Assembly (NCBI GenBank): GCA_021732845.1
Contig: JAKFUF010000089.1
Span: forward strand, 1 to 54,569
Origin: Planctomycetaceae bacterium
Lineage (GTDB): Bacteria; Planctomycetota; Planctomycetia; Planctomycetales; Planctomycetaceae
DNA length: 54,569 nt
Direction of reading: 5' to 3'
Under the pieces are notes generated by a model. That model saw only the letters and a list, made by a program, of their open reading frames with translations. It did no database searches and was not told the DNA's origin. This document shows positions 42,051 to 51,234 of the stretch, piece by piece. Made by a program: the position numbers and the translations under genes. Position 1 is the first letter of the stretch. Every line of letters begins with the position of its first letter.

Positions 42051-42239
42051 ATGAAAACTGCCTTGGACGAGCAAACGAAAAAAGAATTTTCAGAATCGGC
42101 ACCGGCGCGCATTCGGTCGCTGCAGGCGAAATTGAAGGCGGGACGCAAGCGTTTTGACCGGATGACAAAGGTGGATCCGGGAGTCGTTCGCCGCTTTGCG
42201 GAGGCCGTTCGAGCCTATTTCGGAAAGAAGCGTTCTTAA
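42051..42239 (+). CDS. Small basic helical protein
   Basis: The 62-residue protein (MKTALDEQTKKEFSESAPAR) starts 12 bases after the GAF protein, with GAGGATG upstream, so the pair is an operon. Most of it is predicted helix, basic in the second half (KLKAGRKRFDRMTKV, RAYFGKKRS). No family recognised. It may bind the GAF protein or nucleic acid. Confidence 0.55.
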   Translation: MKTALDEQTKKEFSESAPARIRSLQAKLKAGRKRFDRMTKVDPGVVRRFAEAVRAYFGKKRS

Positions 42240-42429
42240 GGCGGATTTCTCGTCAATCATCTGGTTTGCACCGGAGAAGTTCGGCCCCTTGAGGCTTCCG
42301 CTCTCCTGCCGTCCGCCTTGTTTCGCCCTTCGGCAGCGAATACCATCACATGCATTGGCAGGGATTAACTCCCCTTAATTCTTGGACTTCAGTTCAGGGT
42401 TGTGGGAGGGGTGTGTCAGTGAGGATGGA

Positions 42430-42861
42430 ATGGTACCCGCAGACTACCGGATTCTGTTGATCGAAGACGACCGCGAGATCGCCACCACCCTGCGCAGCGT
42501 GCTGCAGGCGACCGGGTACACCGTCGAGTGGGCGCCCAACGGCAAGGAAGGCAAGCGGGTCATTGATGAGTGGGAGCCGGACCTCGTCGTCACCGACATG
42601 ATGATGCCCCAACTGGGCGGCTTTCCCGTTCTCGACCACCTGCAGACCATCGCCGCCGAAGACCGCCCGCGGGTCATCATGATCACCGCCAACGAAGGCG
42701 GGCGGCACAAGGCGTATGCCGAGTGGCTCGGCGTGGACGACTACCTCCGCAAGCCGTTCGCCATGGACCTGTTCTTGGAAGCGGTGGGTCGTTCCCTGGC
42801 CAAGAAGCATCCGCCCGAAGAGTCCAAGCCGAAAAAGGCACCCCGCAAAAAGGCCGAGTAA
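42430..42861 (+). CDS. Single-domain response regulator (CheY-like receiver)
   Basis: The ATG at 42430 ([14 protein letters not shown]) gives 143 residues; a GTG at 42415 is an alternative. The receiver fold is complete: the acidic pair IEDD near residue 12, the phosphorylation aspartate in [16 protein letters not shown] near 54, the switch Thr in [10 protein letters not shown] and the lysine in DYLRKPF. There is no output domain; the C-terminal 20 residues are a Lys/Pro-rich tail ([15 protein letters not shown]). Its TAA shares one base with the ATG of the fumarase gene, so translation is likely coupled, although no functional link between the two is known. No histidine kinase is adjacent. 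Confidence 0.9.
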   Translation: MVPADYRILLIEDDREIATTLRSVLQATGYTVEWAPNGKEGKRVIDEWEPDLVVTDMMMPQLGGFPVLDHLQTIAAEDRPRVIMITANEGGRHKAYAEWLGVDDYLRKPFAMDLFLEAVGRSLAKKHPPEESKPKKAPRKKAE

Positions 42862-44378
42862 TGTCGTTCGAACAGAGTCTGTACGACCTGATTGTCCAAA
42901 CCTCCACCAACCTCCCCTCCGACATCCGCCGCCTGATCGCCGAGGCGACGAAGCAGGAAACGCCCAACACCAACTCGTCGCTCGCGCTGCAGACGATTTC
43001 CCTCAACGTCGACATGGCGTGCGACACGGAGCGCCCCATCTGCCAGGACACGGGCATGCCGACGTTTTACGTCAGCACGCCCGTTGGCTTTGACCAGATC
43101 ACGTTGGAGGAGCAGATCCGCGAAGCGGTCGCCAAGGCGACCAAAGCCGGCAAACTGCGGCCGAACTCGGTGGATTCCCTGTCCGGCAAGAACAGCGGCG
43201 ACAACCTCGGCCCCGGTACGCCGGTGATCCACTTCCACCAGCACCGCTCGCCGGAAGTCGAGATCAAGCTGCTGCTCAAGGGCGGTGGCTGCGAGAACAA
43301 GAACATCCAGTATTCGCTTCCCCAGGAACTGCCTGGACTGGGCCGCGCCGATCGCGATCTGGAAGGCGTCCGCAAATGCCTGATGCACGCGGTCTATCAG
43401 GCCCAGGGCCAGGGATGCTCGGCAGGCTACATCGGTGCCTGTGTCGGCGGCGACCGCACGACCGGCTACGAAGGGGCGAAGCTGCAACTGTTCCGCAAGG
43501 CGGATGACGTCAACCCGAACGCCGAACTGGCGGCACTCGAAGCCCAGATCCTCGCCGATTCCAACAAGCTGGGGATCGGCACGATGGGCTGGGGCGGCAA
43601 GGTCACGCTGCTCGGCTGCAAGATCGGGCTGATGAACCGCCTGCCGGCGTCGTTCTTCGTCTCCGTGGCCTACGATTGCTGGGCTTTCCGCCGCCTGGGC
43701 GTGGTGCTCGACAGCGAGACTGGCGAAATCCAGCGGTGGCTGTATCGCGAACAGGACGAGATCAAAAAGCTGGCCGTCGGCAAGGGTTTTCAGTTGACCG
43801 GCAAGGAGATCGTCCTCGAAGCGCCGATCACCGAAGAAAAGGTCCGCAGTATCCGCGCGGGAGATGTGGTCGTCGTCAACGGACTGGTGCATACCGGCCG
43901 CGACGCCCTGCACCACTACCTGATGCACCACGATTCCCCGGTCGACTTGAATGGCCAGGTGATCTACCACTGCGGCCCCGTGATGATCAAGGATGCGTCT
44001 GGCAACTGGAAGGTGACCGGTGCCGGTCCCACCACCTCTGCCCGCGAGGAACCGTTCCAGGCCGACATCATTGCCAAGTTCGGTGTCCGCGCGATCATCG
44101 GCAAGGGCGGCATGGGCAAGAAGACGCTGCAGGGCCTGAAGGACTCCGGCGCGGTGTACCTCAACGCCATCGGCGGCGCGGCTCAATACTATGCCGAGTG
44201 CATCACCGGCGTGGACGGCGTCGACCTGATGGAACTGGGCGTCCCCGAAGCGATGTGGCACCTCCGCGTCAACGGCTTCGCCACCATCTGCACCATGGAC
44301 TCCCACGGCCGCAGCCTGCACCAGGAAATCGACACGGCGAGTTTTAAAGAGCTGGAAAAGTTCGCGACGGTGCAATGA
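42861..44378 (+). CDS. Class I (4Fe-4S) fumarate hydratase
   Basis: Class I fumarases interconvert fumarate and malate with an oxygen-sensitive 4Fe-4S cluster. The ATG at 42861 ([19 protein letters not shown]) overlaps the receiver gene by one base; a longer frame from 42570 is a shadow of that gene. The 505 residues contain alpha and beta parts in one chain, as in FumA: CDTERPICQDTGMPTFY (cluster cysteine near residue 60), GYIGACVGGDRTTGYEGAK, GTMGWGGKVTLLG, then GDVVVVNGLVHTGRDALHH and GPTTSAREEPFQADIIAKFG in the beta part. All expected family signatures are present. I do not assign fumA or fumB because the two cannot be told apart by eye. Confidence 0.92.
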   Translation: MSFEQSLYDLIVQTSTNLPSDIRRLIAEATKQETPNTNSSLALQTISLNVDMACDTERPICQDTGMPTFYVSTPVGFDQITLEEQIREAVAKATKAGKLRPNSVDSLSGKNSGDNLGPGTPVIHFHQHRSPEVEIKLLLKGGGCENKNIQYSLPQELPGLGRADRDLEGVRKCLMHAVYQAQGQGCSAGYIGACVGGDRTTGYEGAKLQLFRKADDVNPNAELAALEAQILADSNKLGIGTMGWGGKVTLLGCKIGLMNRLPASFFVSVAYDCWAFRRLGVVLDSETGEIQRWLYREQDEIKKLAVGKGFQLTGKEIVLEAPITEEKVRSIRAGDVVVVNGLVHTGRDALHHYLMHHDSPVDLNGQVIYHCGPVMIKDASGNWKVTGAGPTTSAREEPFQADIIAKFGVRAIIGKGGMGKKTLQGLKDSGAVYLNAIGGAAQYYAECITGVDGVDLMELGVPEAMWHLRVNGFATICTMDSHGRSLHQEIDTASFKELEKFATVQ

Positions 44379-44423
44379 GGAAAAGTCCTGCCCGTCGCGT
44401 ATGGGTCAAGGTGCGGTTTCCCA

Positions 44424-45272
44424 ATGTCACGTTCACGGCTGGCACTGGCCTACTCCGCGCTGCGCGAACGCGCGCGGCCATTAATCGCCATTGCGGGGTT
44501 GATTGCGTTCGCATGCTACGCACTCTTCCATGATCCGTCAGACGGTTATCATGCGCGGCTGCCCATGGGCCATCGGCACCTCAGGGCACTCTTAAATGCG
44601 CTGGGTCGATATCAATCTTCACATGGAACGTATCCTCATCATCAATCCGGTTCTGACTTCGCGTTGTATGAAGTGCGGGAGGATTTGAGCGCCGGCTGTC
44701 TTGTCAGCAGTCAGCCGCCTCTATTTGGTCCCTGGCCCTCTTGGGACGAGAGCGAACGGCGGGCACGAAATTCAAACTGGGACTATATGAATGTTGCCGA
44801 TCCTGGACCACCTGACCCAGGATACTTTGACCTGCTCCAGATCATCGTTGTGGAACGGAGAAAGTCGTATCCGGGATATGTGTGGGTCGCCACGAGAGGA
44901 GGGAGTATTCGCCACATTGAAATGACACATGATGATATCGGCGTCCTGCTCGGCAGCTACCTGTTTGAGTTCTCTATTGCCGCGAACAAGACCATGATTC
45001 ATGAATGGAATCGCCTTGAGCCCTGCGGGGACGGATGGAGTTCATCCGGGGAGCATGCACATCCATTCAACTCCTCGCAGAAGCTGACTTATAACGTTGT
45101 CAGAAAGGATGGCAGGCCCATCAGCCGCAAGATTTCCTGCGGCGAACAAGTCATTGAAGAAACGATCGTCTCGGACAAGTTTGGTCGGATGATGCGCATT
45201 GAACGCACGCCGGCCAACTGGGAAAGCCTTTGGGAGTCATGGAAAGGCGACACCAAGATGAGGTTCAAATAG
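44424..45272 (+). CDS. Exported or membrane-anchored protein of unknown function
   Basis: The 282-residue protein has one membrane segment near residues 20-37 (PLIAIAGLIAFACYALF) after a basic start, so it is either anchored or secreted. After it, HLRALLNALGRYQSSHGTYP resembles the helix and loop that follow the pilin helix in planctomycete DUF1559-type proteins, though the DUF1559 C-terminal signature is missing. The remainder (WDYMNVADPGPPDPGYFDLL, HEWNRLEPCGDGWSSSG) is unrecognised. The gene is AT-richer than fumarase. Confidence 0.6.
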   Translation: MSRSRLALAYSALRERARPLIAIAGLIAFACYALFHDPSDGYHARLPMGHRHLRALLNALGRYQSSHGTYPHHQSGSDFALYEVREDLSAGCLVSSQPPLFGPWPSWDESERRARNSNWDYMNVADPGPPDPGYFDLLQIIVVERRKSYPGYVWVATRGGSIRHIEMTHDDIGVLLGSYLFEFSIAANKTMIHEWNRLEPCGDGWSSSGEHAHPFNSSQKLTYNVVRKDGRPISRKISCGEQVIEETIVSDKFGRMMRIERTPANWESLWESWKGDTKMRFK

Positions 45273-45327
45273 GATGTGTCCCACTTACAGCGAACTCTCG
45301 TGGTGCTCAAATCTCGAATGCTGGTCA

Positions 45328-47658
45328 CTAACGCCTCTTTTTCTTGATCCCCTTCCCTCGCGCCGGCGGCGCGCCAGTTCTTGATCGGCGCGGCCGTTCT
45401 TCCCGGTCTCGACCTGGAGAGTTTCGCGAGGGACCTTTACGTTGCGGCCCCGGCGGTTGTGTGGGGTCGCGTGGCTCAGGCTGCCGGACTGTGCCGGCGG
45501 AGAGGGATCCGGCCACGCGGAATTCCAGTTGTCGCCGGTTGATGTCGACGCTGGCCACCACCACGTTTAGCCGGTCGCCCAGCCGGTACTGCTTGCCGGT
45601 GCGGCGGCCGATCAGCGTGTGGGCGATCTGGTCCAGGTAGTAATAGTCGTCATCCAGCGTCGTGACACGGACGACACCTTCCGCAGGCAGGTCGATCCCC
45701 TGGCAATAGAACCCCCACTCCTGCGCCCCGGTGACAGTGGCGGGCATCTCCAGGCCGATTTTGTCCTGCAGGTAGGTCAGAAGTTTGACTTTGATCAACT
45801 CTCGCTCCGCCTGCTCGGCCCGCCGCTCGGTGCGTGAACAGTGCTTGCCGGACAGGGCCAGCTCGACCTCGTTGGGATGGTGGGGAATCTTGCCGAACTT
45901 GACGAGGTCGCCCACGAGACGGTGGATCATCAGGTCGGGGTAGCGGCGGATCGGGCTGGTAAAGTGGCAGTAGTTGTCGGCCGCCAGGGCATAATGCCCC
46001 AGCACTTCGGGTGAGTATTCCGCCTGCTTCAGGCTCCGCAGAAAGCCGAAGTTGACGGCGTGCCGGTGCGGCGTGTCCTGCACGAGGTCGAGCAGCTTTT
46101 GCAGTTCGCCCCGGCTTTGATAGCGTTTGAGCGGGTAGCCCAACGCGTTGACGAACTGCGCAAAGTTCCGCATTTTGACTTCGTCCGGGTCGGCATGCAC
46201 GCGGCGCAGGAAGGGGACATGACGGTCGTTCAGGGCGGTGGCCACGGCGACGTTGGCCGCGAGCATGAATTCTTCAATGACCTGGTGGCTCGGGTCGTGA
46301 GCCACGACATGCGCGCCGGTCACACCGCCCTGCTTGTTGAAATCCAGCTTGATCTCGGGCATCGACAGTTCGAGCGAGCCGGCCTCAAACCGCCGCTTCC
46401 GCAGGAGCATCGCCAGTTCGTACATCCGCAGCACCAGTTCGCGGACTTTGGTCGGAACCTTGGTCTTGAATTTTTCGGGGTCGTTGACGATCGGCATGAT
46501 CTCTTCATACGCAAACCGCTTCGTGCTGCGGATCGCCGAGTTGGCAAACTCGGTGTGCGTGACGATCCCTTCGGGCGAAAAGTCGATGAAAGCCGACTTC
46601 GTGTACCGCACCCGGCCCGGCTGCAGGCTGGCCAGGCCGTTGGAAATGATTTCCGGCAGCATCGGGATCACGCGGTCGGGCAGATAGACGCTCGTCCCGC
46701 GATGCGTGGCTTCTCGATCCAGCGGCGACCCCGGCTGCACAAAATGCCCGACATCGGCGATGTGCACACCCAGCCGCCAGTGCCCCTTCTCGTCGCGCTC
46801 CAGCGAAATCGCGTCGTCGAAGTCGCGGGCGTCGACGGGGTCGATGGTGATGATCGTCTCGCCCGTCAAATCGAGCCGCCCTTGCAGGTCATCTTCGTTG
46901 AACTGCTCGGCCTGAACCCGCGCGTCCTCCAGGACATCCTCGGGGAACTCGTCCGGCAGCCCGAACTCGTGGATGATCGAGAGCGTGTCGACACCCGGCT
47001 TGCCGCGCGGTCCCAGCACATGGGTCAGCACCCCTTCGCCGCCGCGGGCCTGACTGGGGAACCGCAGCATTTCAAACACCACCTTGTCGCCAGGCAGTGC
47101 CCCCTTGGCACCGGGATCGCCCACCGGCACCGGTTCGTTGAGGGTCGTGCCGTCGACCTGGACGAGACCCTGTCCGTCCTGTTCGAAGTAGGTGCCCACA
47201 AACTGCCGGGTGGAGCGCTGGAGGATCTCGACGATCCGGCCGCGAACGCGCGGGGCCTCGCTTTTGTCGCGCCCAGAGGGTTCGCCCTTCCCGCGCCGTC
47301 CGGAAATGATCTGCACCAGCACTTCATCGCCCGTATGCGCATCCTGCATTTCTGACTGCGGGATGAACACGTCCGGCGGTGGCTCAGTCTGGTTGGGCTT
47401 CGGGGCTTGGATCAGAAACCCGAAGCCACCGGCAGTCTTTTTGATCGTCCCCTGCAACAACTCGGTGGAGGCCTTGATCCGCATCAGGCCATCCGACCCC
47501 TTGCGGATTTTGCCGCTGCTGATCAGCAATTGCAGAGCCGTGCGGAACTCGTCCAGCCGCTTCTTGGTGATCCCCAGTTGCTTGCCCAGCACGCCAGGCG
47601 AGAGCGGCCGGTAGTCGGCCACGGACATCAGGTTGAGAATCTTGCGGTCCAGCGACAT
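45328..47658 (-). CDS. rnr: Ribonuclease R
   Basis: RNase R is a processive 3'-5' exoribonuclease that can degrade structured RNA. The ATG at 47658 (MSLDRKILNLMSVADYRPL) has AGGA upstream; a longer frame to 47736 is unlikely. The 776 residues begin with a winged-helix region, then cold-shock domains (FLIQAPKPNQTEPPPDVFIP), the RNB catalytic domain with TIDPVDARDFDDAISLERD (the metal-binding aspartates), VGDLVKFGKIPHHPNE and the family's HYALAADNYCHFTSPIRRYPDL, an S1 domain near the end and a basic Arg/Pro tail. All four catalytic aspartates seem intact. Confidence 0.95.
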   Translation of the reverse strand: MSLDRKILNLMSVADYRPLSPGVLGKQLGITKKRLDEFRTALQLLISSGKIRKGSDGLMRIKASTELLQGTIKKTAGGFGFLIQAPKPNQTEPPPDVFIPQSEMQDAHTGDEVLVQIISGRRGKGEPSGRDKSEAPRVRGRIVEILQRSTRQFVGTYFEQDGQGLVQVDGTTLNEPVPVGDPGAKGALPGDKVVFEMLRFPSQARGGEGVLTHVLGPRGKPGVDTLSIIHEFGLPDEFPEDVLEDARVQAEQFNEDDLQGRLDLTGETIITIDPVDARDFDDAISLERDEKGHWRLGVHIADVGHFVQPGSPLDREATHRGTSVYLPDRVIPMLPEIISNGLASLQPGRVRYTKSAFIDFSPEGIVTHTEFANSAIRSTKRFAYEEIMPIVNDPEKFKTKVPTKVRELVLRMYELAMLLRKRRFEAGSLELSMPEIKLDFNKQGGVTGAHVVAHDPSHQVIEEFMLAANVAVATALNDRHVPFLRRVHADPDEVKMRNFAQFVNALGYPLKRYQSRGELQKLLDLVQDTPHRHAVNFGFLRSLKQAEYSPEVLGHYALAADNYCHFTSPIRRYPDLMIHRLVGDLVKFGKIPHHPNEVELALSGKHCSRTERRAEQAERELIKVKLLTYLQDKIGLEMPATVTGAQEWGFYCQGIDLPAEGVVRVTTLDDDYYYLDQIAHTLIGRRTGKQYRLGDRLNVVVASVDINRRQLEFRVAGSLSAGTVRQPEPRDPTQPPGPQRKGPSRNSPGRDREERPRRSRTGAPPARGKGIKKKRR

Positions 47659-47984
47659 GCGGGCGTCCTGCGTGGCACGAGAATGAGGCCGATACGAACC
47701 AACTCCGAGGCAGCACTGTCCCTCACCAAAGATCATACCAGCCGGCGGAGCTGGCGGCGCATCGACCGGCCAATTGATGCGGGATGCGTCGAGTCGCCGG
47801 ACGCACAGGCGAGCGAAAGTCTGCGTGGCTCAGTCTTCTGTTGCCAAACCGGCGAGACTGTGGGATCGTTTCCAAGTGCGGAATGGCATTTGGAATGGGT
47901 GGATTGGACGCCGGCGCGGTTGGCCCGGCAATCGGCCCGGCTCCGTTCCGCAAACTTCATCGTTTCAGCAAGGTTTCGGGGCAC
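47659..47984. other. Divergent intergenic region between rnr and ychF
   Basis: I see no gene, repeat-family member or clear promoter motif in these 326 bases. Frames that open here belong to extensions of the flanking genes with no supporting ribosome site. Confidence 0.3.
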
Positions 47985-49073
47985 ATGGAAGCCGGGATTG
48001 TCGGTCTGCCGAACGTCGGCAAAAGCACGTTGTTCAACGCACTCACCAGCTCCAAGACGGCGCAGAGTGCCAATTATCCGTTCTGCACCATCGAGCCCAA
48101 CGAAGGGATCGTGAGCGTGCCGGACGACCGCCTGCGGCGGATCAGCCAGTACATCGTCCCCAAGAAGCTGGTGCCCACGGCGCTCAAGCTGGTGGACATC
48201 GCCGGCATCGTGAAGGGGGCCAGCGAAGGGCAGGGGCTCGGCAACAAGTTTCTGAGCCACATCCGGGAAGTGGATGCGATTCTGCAGGTGGTCCGCTGCT
48301 TCGAAGACCCCGACGTGATTCACGTGACCGGGAAAGTCAATCCGGTCTCGGACATTGAGACGGTCGAAATCGAACTGATGCTGGCCGACCTGCAGACGCT
48401 GGAAAACGCGCTGCCCAAGGCCGAACGGACTGCCAAAAGCGGCGACAAGGAGGCCAAGCTGCGCGTCGAGGCGATCAAGCAGTGCCTGGCCCATTTGGCC
48501 ACCGACGAACCCCTCCGCAAACTGACGCTGGCCGAGCCCGAAGCCAAGGCGATCTCCAGCTACGGACTGATGACCGCCAAGCAGATCCTGTACGTCGCGA
48601 ACGTCGATGACAACGACCTCCTCGGTGAATCACCGCTGGTGCAGCAGGTCCGCGACTTCGCCGGCAAGGTGGGAGCCTCAGTCGTTCCCGTCTGCGCGAA
48701 GCTGGAAGCTGAAATTGCCGAACTGGATGAAGCCGACCGCGCCGAAATGCTGGCCTCCGTGGGCCTGAAAGAACCAGCCCTCTCCGTCCTCGCCCGCGAA
48801 GCCTACCGCGTCCTCGGCCGGCAGAGCTACTTCACCGCCGGTGAAATGGAAGTCCGCGCCTGGCCGATCCCCGTCGGAGCCACGGCTCCCCAGGCGGCGG
48901 GTGTGATCCATACCGACTTCGAAAAAGGTTTTATCCGCGTCGAAGTCTATTCGCTGGAAGACCTGGAAACGTACAAGACCGAAAAGAACATCCGCCAGGC
49001 CGGGAAACTGCGCGTGGAAGGGAAGAATTACGTGATGCAGGATGGGGATATTTGCCATTTCCTGTTTAACTGA
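47985..49073 (+). CDS. ychF: Ribosome-associated ATPase YchF (OLA1 family)
   Basis: The ATG at 47985 opens [20 protein letters not shown], the exact YchF N-terminus (P-loop GLPNVGKST), and the 362-residue length matches the usual 363. Other motifs: [20 protein letters not shown] (switch II), [11 protein letters not shown] in place of the GTPase NKxD motif, which gives ATP preference, and the C-terminal TGS domain ending [18 protein letters not shown]. YchF binds ribosomes and takes part in stress responses and translation. Earlier in-frame starts (from 47784) are not supported. Confidence 0.96.
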   Translation: MEAGIVGLPNVGKSTLFNALTSSKTAQSANYPFCTIEPNEGIVSVPDDRLRRISQYIVPKKLVPTALKLVDIAGIVKGASEGQGLGNKFLSHIREVDAILQVVRCFEDPDVIHVTGKVNPVSDIETVEIELMLADLQTLENALPKAERTAKSGDKEAKLRVEAIKQCLAHLATDEPLRKLTLAEPEAKAISSYGLMTAKQILYVANVDDNDLLGESPLVQQVRDFAGKVGASVVPVCAKLEAEIAELDEADRAEMLASVGLKEPALSVLAREAYRVLGRQSYFTAGEMEVRAWPIPVGATAPQAAGVIHTDFEKGFIRVEVYSLEDLETYKTEKNIRQAGKLRVEGKNYVMQDGDICHFLFN

Positions 49074-49248
49074 ACGGTAGGGTGTGTGCAGCGGAGCGCA
49101 ACACACCACGAGTCTGACCACATTGACTTGATCAGGTCCGTCGAAAGCGGGCTTAGTGTGTTGCGCGGAGGCAGTTCTTTCTTGAAGGCACTTGCCACTT
49201 TCCTCTCCACCTACCCTACAAGTGCCGTCCTGCACAAAAAGGTTGATG

Positions 49249-50331
49249 ATGCAATACCTATCAGATGATACCATTGAACGAATCCACCGGCGTGGAATGG
49301 CGGTGTTCTATGGAGCCGGAATGTCGTATGGCATGGGAATACCAGGGTGGGAAGAACTACTGACAAGGCTCGAGAGCGAGGAAGGGCTGGTCAGGCGGCT
49401 CGTCAATAGCGGCTATAGTCTCCCACGCATCGCCACCTACCTCTGCGTGGCGTTAGGACGCACTCGCCCTGAATTCAATGCGATGGTTCGCGAACGACTC
49501 TACACCGCTGGACAGCTCAGTGAGTATTTTGACAGGAAGTTCAGTGAATTGGAGAATGGGGCAAATAAATACATACATTTTGTAGAGAATCAGAATCCGA
49601 ATCTGGCGGCAACTGCCAGGCTTCTCGTCGTCCCGAGTTATAGCGGTGCATTAACTCGGAATCCAAAATATGCTCCCAATCCAAAGGTTGCTGCGGTAGT
49701 GACAACAAATTACGACGATCTCTTGCGCTCATATGTTTGGGAGAAATTTGTAGTGCAAGACGATCCGGCACATGCGGAATCGCGAAGAATTCTGCGAACG
49801 GTAGACCGACCGTCGGCAACGCCTCGGCACGGAATGATTAATCTATACCATGTCCACGGTTTCCTACAGTTGAAAAAATACGAAACCAATGGGGATCGTG
49901 ACGCAGGCCTGGGAAGTATCGTGCTAACAGAATCTGACTATTTCGATGAATTTAGTACTCGCTCGACGTATTTTCCTTCCGTGTTACATCAGACGATGTC
50001 GCATCATGTCTGCGTGTTCGTTGGAATGTCAATGACGGATCAGAACATCAATCGCATACTTCACCAAGTGCGATATGATTTTGACACATCGGTGCAGCGC
50101 GAATCAAGTGGCAGTTCAAGGCGTAGTGTCGGTCATCACATTGCCCTACTGTGTGATAATCAACAAGACAAAGATGTGGTTGCTGCGCTGCTTGAAGAGC
50201 TGAGAGTAATGCCAATCTGGTATCATGATCACTCGGAAATTCCGGAAATTATCAAAGAAATATACTTGCGAACATATTATGAAGCGAATGCGGAAAAAGC
50301 GATGGAAGCATGGGACTTGAGTGGAGCCTAA
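49249..50331 (+). CDS. Stand-alone SIR2-domain protein, probable NAD-consuming defence effector
   Basis: Of two adjacent ATGs, that at 49249 is better placed after AAAAAGG. The 360-residue protein is a single SIR2-like domain: FYGAGMS near residue 20 (GAG of the NAD site), PGWEELLTRL, VTTNYDDLLR near 151-160, the catalytic histidine in HVHGFL (H203), LTESDYFDEF, and VFVGMSMTDQNINRI near 256-270, which is the SIR2_2-type end motif. Such SIR2 proteins usually hydrolyse NAD+ when triggered by phage, as in Thoeris or DSR systems. No extra effector or sensor domain is seen here, so the partner, if any, must be separate. The gene is distinctly AT-richer than ychF before it. Confidence 0.85.
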   Translation: MQYLSDDTIERIHRRGMAVFYGAGMSYGMGIPGWEELLTRLESEEGLVRRLVNSGYSLPRIATYLCVALGRTRPEFNAMVRERLYTAGQLSEYFDRKFSELENGANKYIHFVENQNPNLAATARLLVVPSYSGALTRNPKYAPNPKVAAVVTTNYDDLLRSYVWEKFVVQDDPAHAESRRILRTVDRPSATPRHGMINLYHVHGFLQLKKYETNGDRDAGLGSIVLTESDYFDEFSTRSTYFPSVLHQTMSHHVCVFVGMSMTDQNINRILHQVRYDFDTSVQRESSGSSRRSVGHHIALLCDNQQDKDVVAALLEELRVMPIWYHDHSEIPEIIKEIYLRTYYEANAEKAMEAWDLSGA

Positions 50332-50612
50332 AGACGGACTCGCAAAACCCTGTTTTCGGAATCTGCCGCTTTGGCATGATTTTGCGCTTTTGTTGATCGG
50401 GTTCATAAAGCAGAGGCGCGTCATGGCCAGCAGGCGTGGCGGGCCTAAAGGCGGATTTTTTTGTGTGTAATGCAAATGGCACTGCGTAGTCTTACGCACC
50501 CTGAGCATGCGTAGGGTCCTCTCGGCGGACCATTAGTTATGAGGAGTGTCGGCACTGGTTCACTATCGGTCCGCGAAGCGGACCCTACATTTGCGTTGGA
50601 TGGGCCGAAGAC
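50332..50612. repeat. Intergenic region with nested inverted repeats
   Basis: GTAGGGTCC (50511-50519) is inverted as GGACCCTAC (50580-50588), and within it GGTCCGC (50568-50574) pairs with GCGGACC (50578-50584) across GAA. These are another palindromic interspersed repeat. The promoter of the zinc-ribbon membrane protein gene should be near 50560-50605. Confidence 0.5.
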
Positions 50613-51179
50613 ATGAAATTTGAATGCAAGTGTGGATTCCTGTTGGAACTGACTACCGAGCAGGCCGCGTTACTCGGCTCGCTTAATCAAGCGTTTGAAT
50701 GTCCCAATTGCGGGGTGAGACGGAAACTTCCGCCTGGTATTGCGATACCGAAGCAAAACACGGGAAAAATGTCAAGTTACCGGCGTCGCAAGTCAATCTC
50801 GGTGACCATTGTTGCGATTATGAATTTCATCCTTTGCGTATTCGGCCTCGTGTTAGTGATTTACGGGGCCGTCACTTACATATCTGACCAGAGCAGCGAC
50901 GATCAATTCCTTGGCGGTCTTTGGCGGGGAATTGGCAGAGCATTCATTCTAACCGGGACAATTTGCATGGCAGCTTTTGGCATGTCGGGGTATGGAGTGT
51001 TGCGCCGTAAGTCGTGGGGACGAATCACAGCATTGACTGTGGCGACATCCGTTGGCTTACTTGCAGTTTCAAGCTTTTTGGGCGGTTCAGCAGAATTCAC
51101 CGCAGGAATAGCAATCGTTTACAGTGCATTCGTTTGTATTACATTATTTTCCCCTAAAAGTTGCGAGGAATTTGAGTAA
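50613..51179 (+). CDS. Zinc-ribbon plus four-helix membrane protein
   Basis: The 188-residue protein begins MKFECKCGFLLELTTEQAAL and carries CKCG and CPNCG pairs within the first 35 residues, a zinc-ribbon like the one in 53087-53476. After a basic linker (KMSSYRRRKSISVT) there are four membrane segments from about residue 65 to 180 (ILCVFGLVLVIYGAV, FILTGTICMAAFGM, TALTVATSVGLLAVS, TAGIAIVYSAFVCIT). The matching ribbon-plus-membrane layout of the two proteins that flank the ImmA/IrrE gene suggests gene duplication. Function unknown. Confidence 0.7.
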   Translation: MKFECKCGFLLELTTEQAALLGSLNQAFECPNCGVRRKLPPGIAIPKQNTGKMSSYRRRKSISVTIVAIMNFILCVFGLVLVIYGAVTYISDQSSDDQFLGGLWRGIGRAFILTGTICMAAFGMSGYGVLRRKSWGRITALTVATSVGLLAVSSFLGGSAEFTAGIAIVYSAFVCITLFSPKSCEEFE

Positions 51180-51234
51180 TCTAATCTTCCTGCCGGCAGG
51201 TGTGGCACTAGCGGCAAGGACCGAACCGAAGACA

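Noticed and set aside
42741-44375. A 544-codon minus-strand frame opposite the fumarase gene
   Set aside because: The plus strand has intact class I fumarase motifs; the minus frame shows no motif and no ribosome site.
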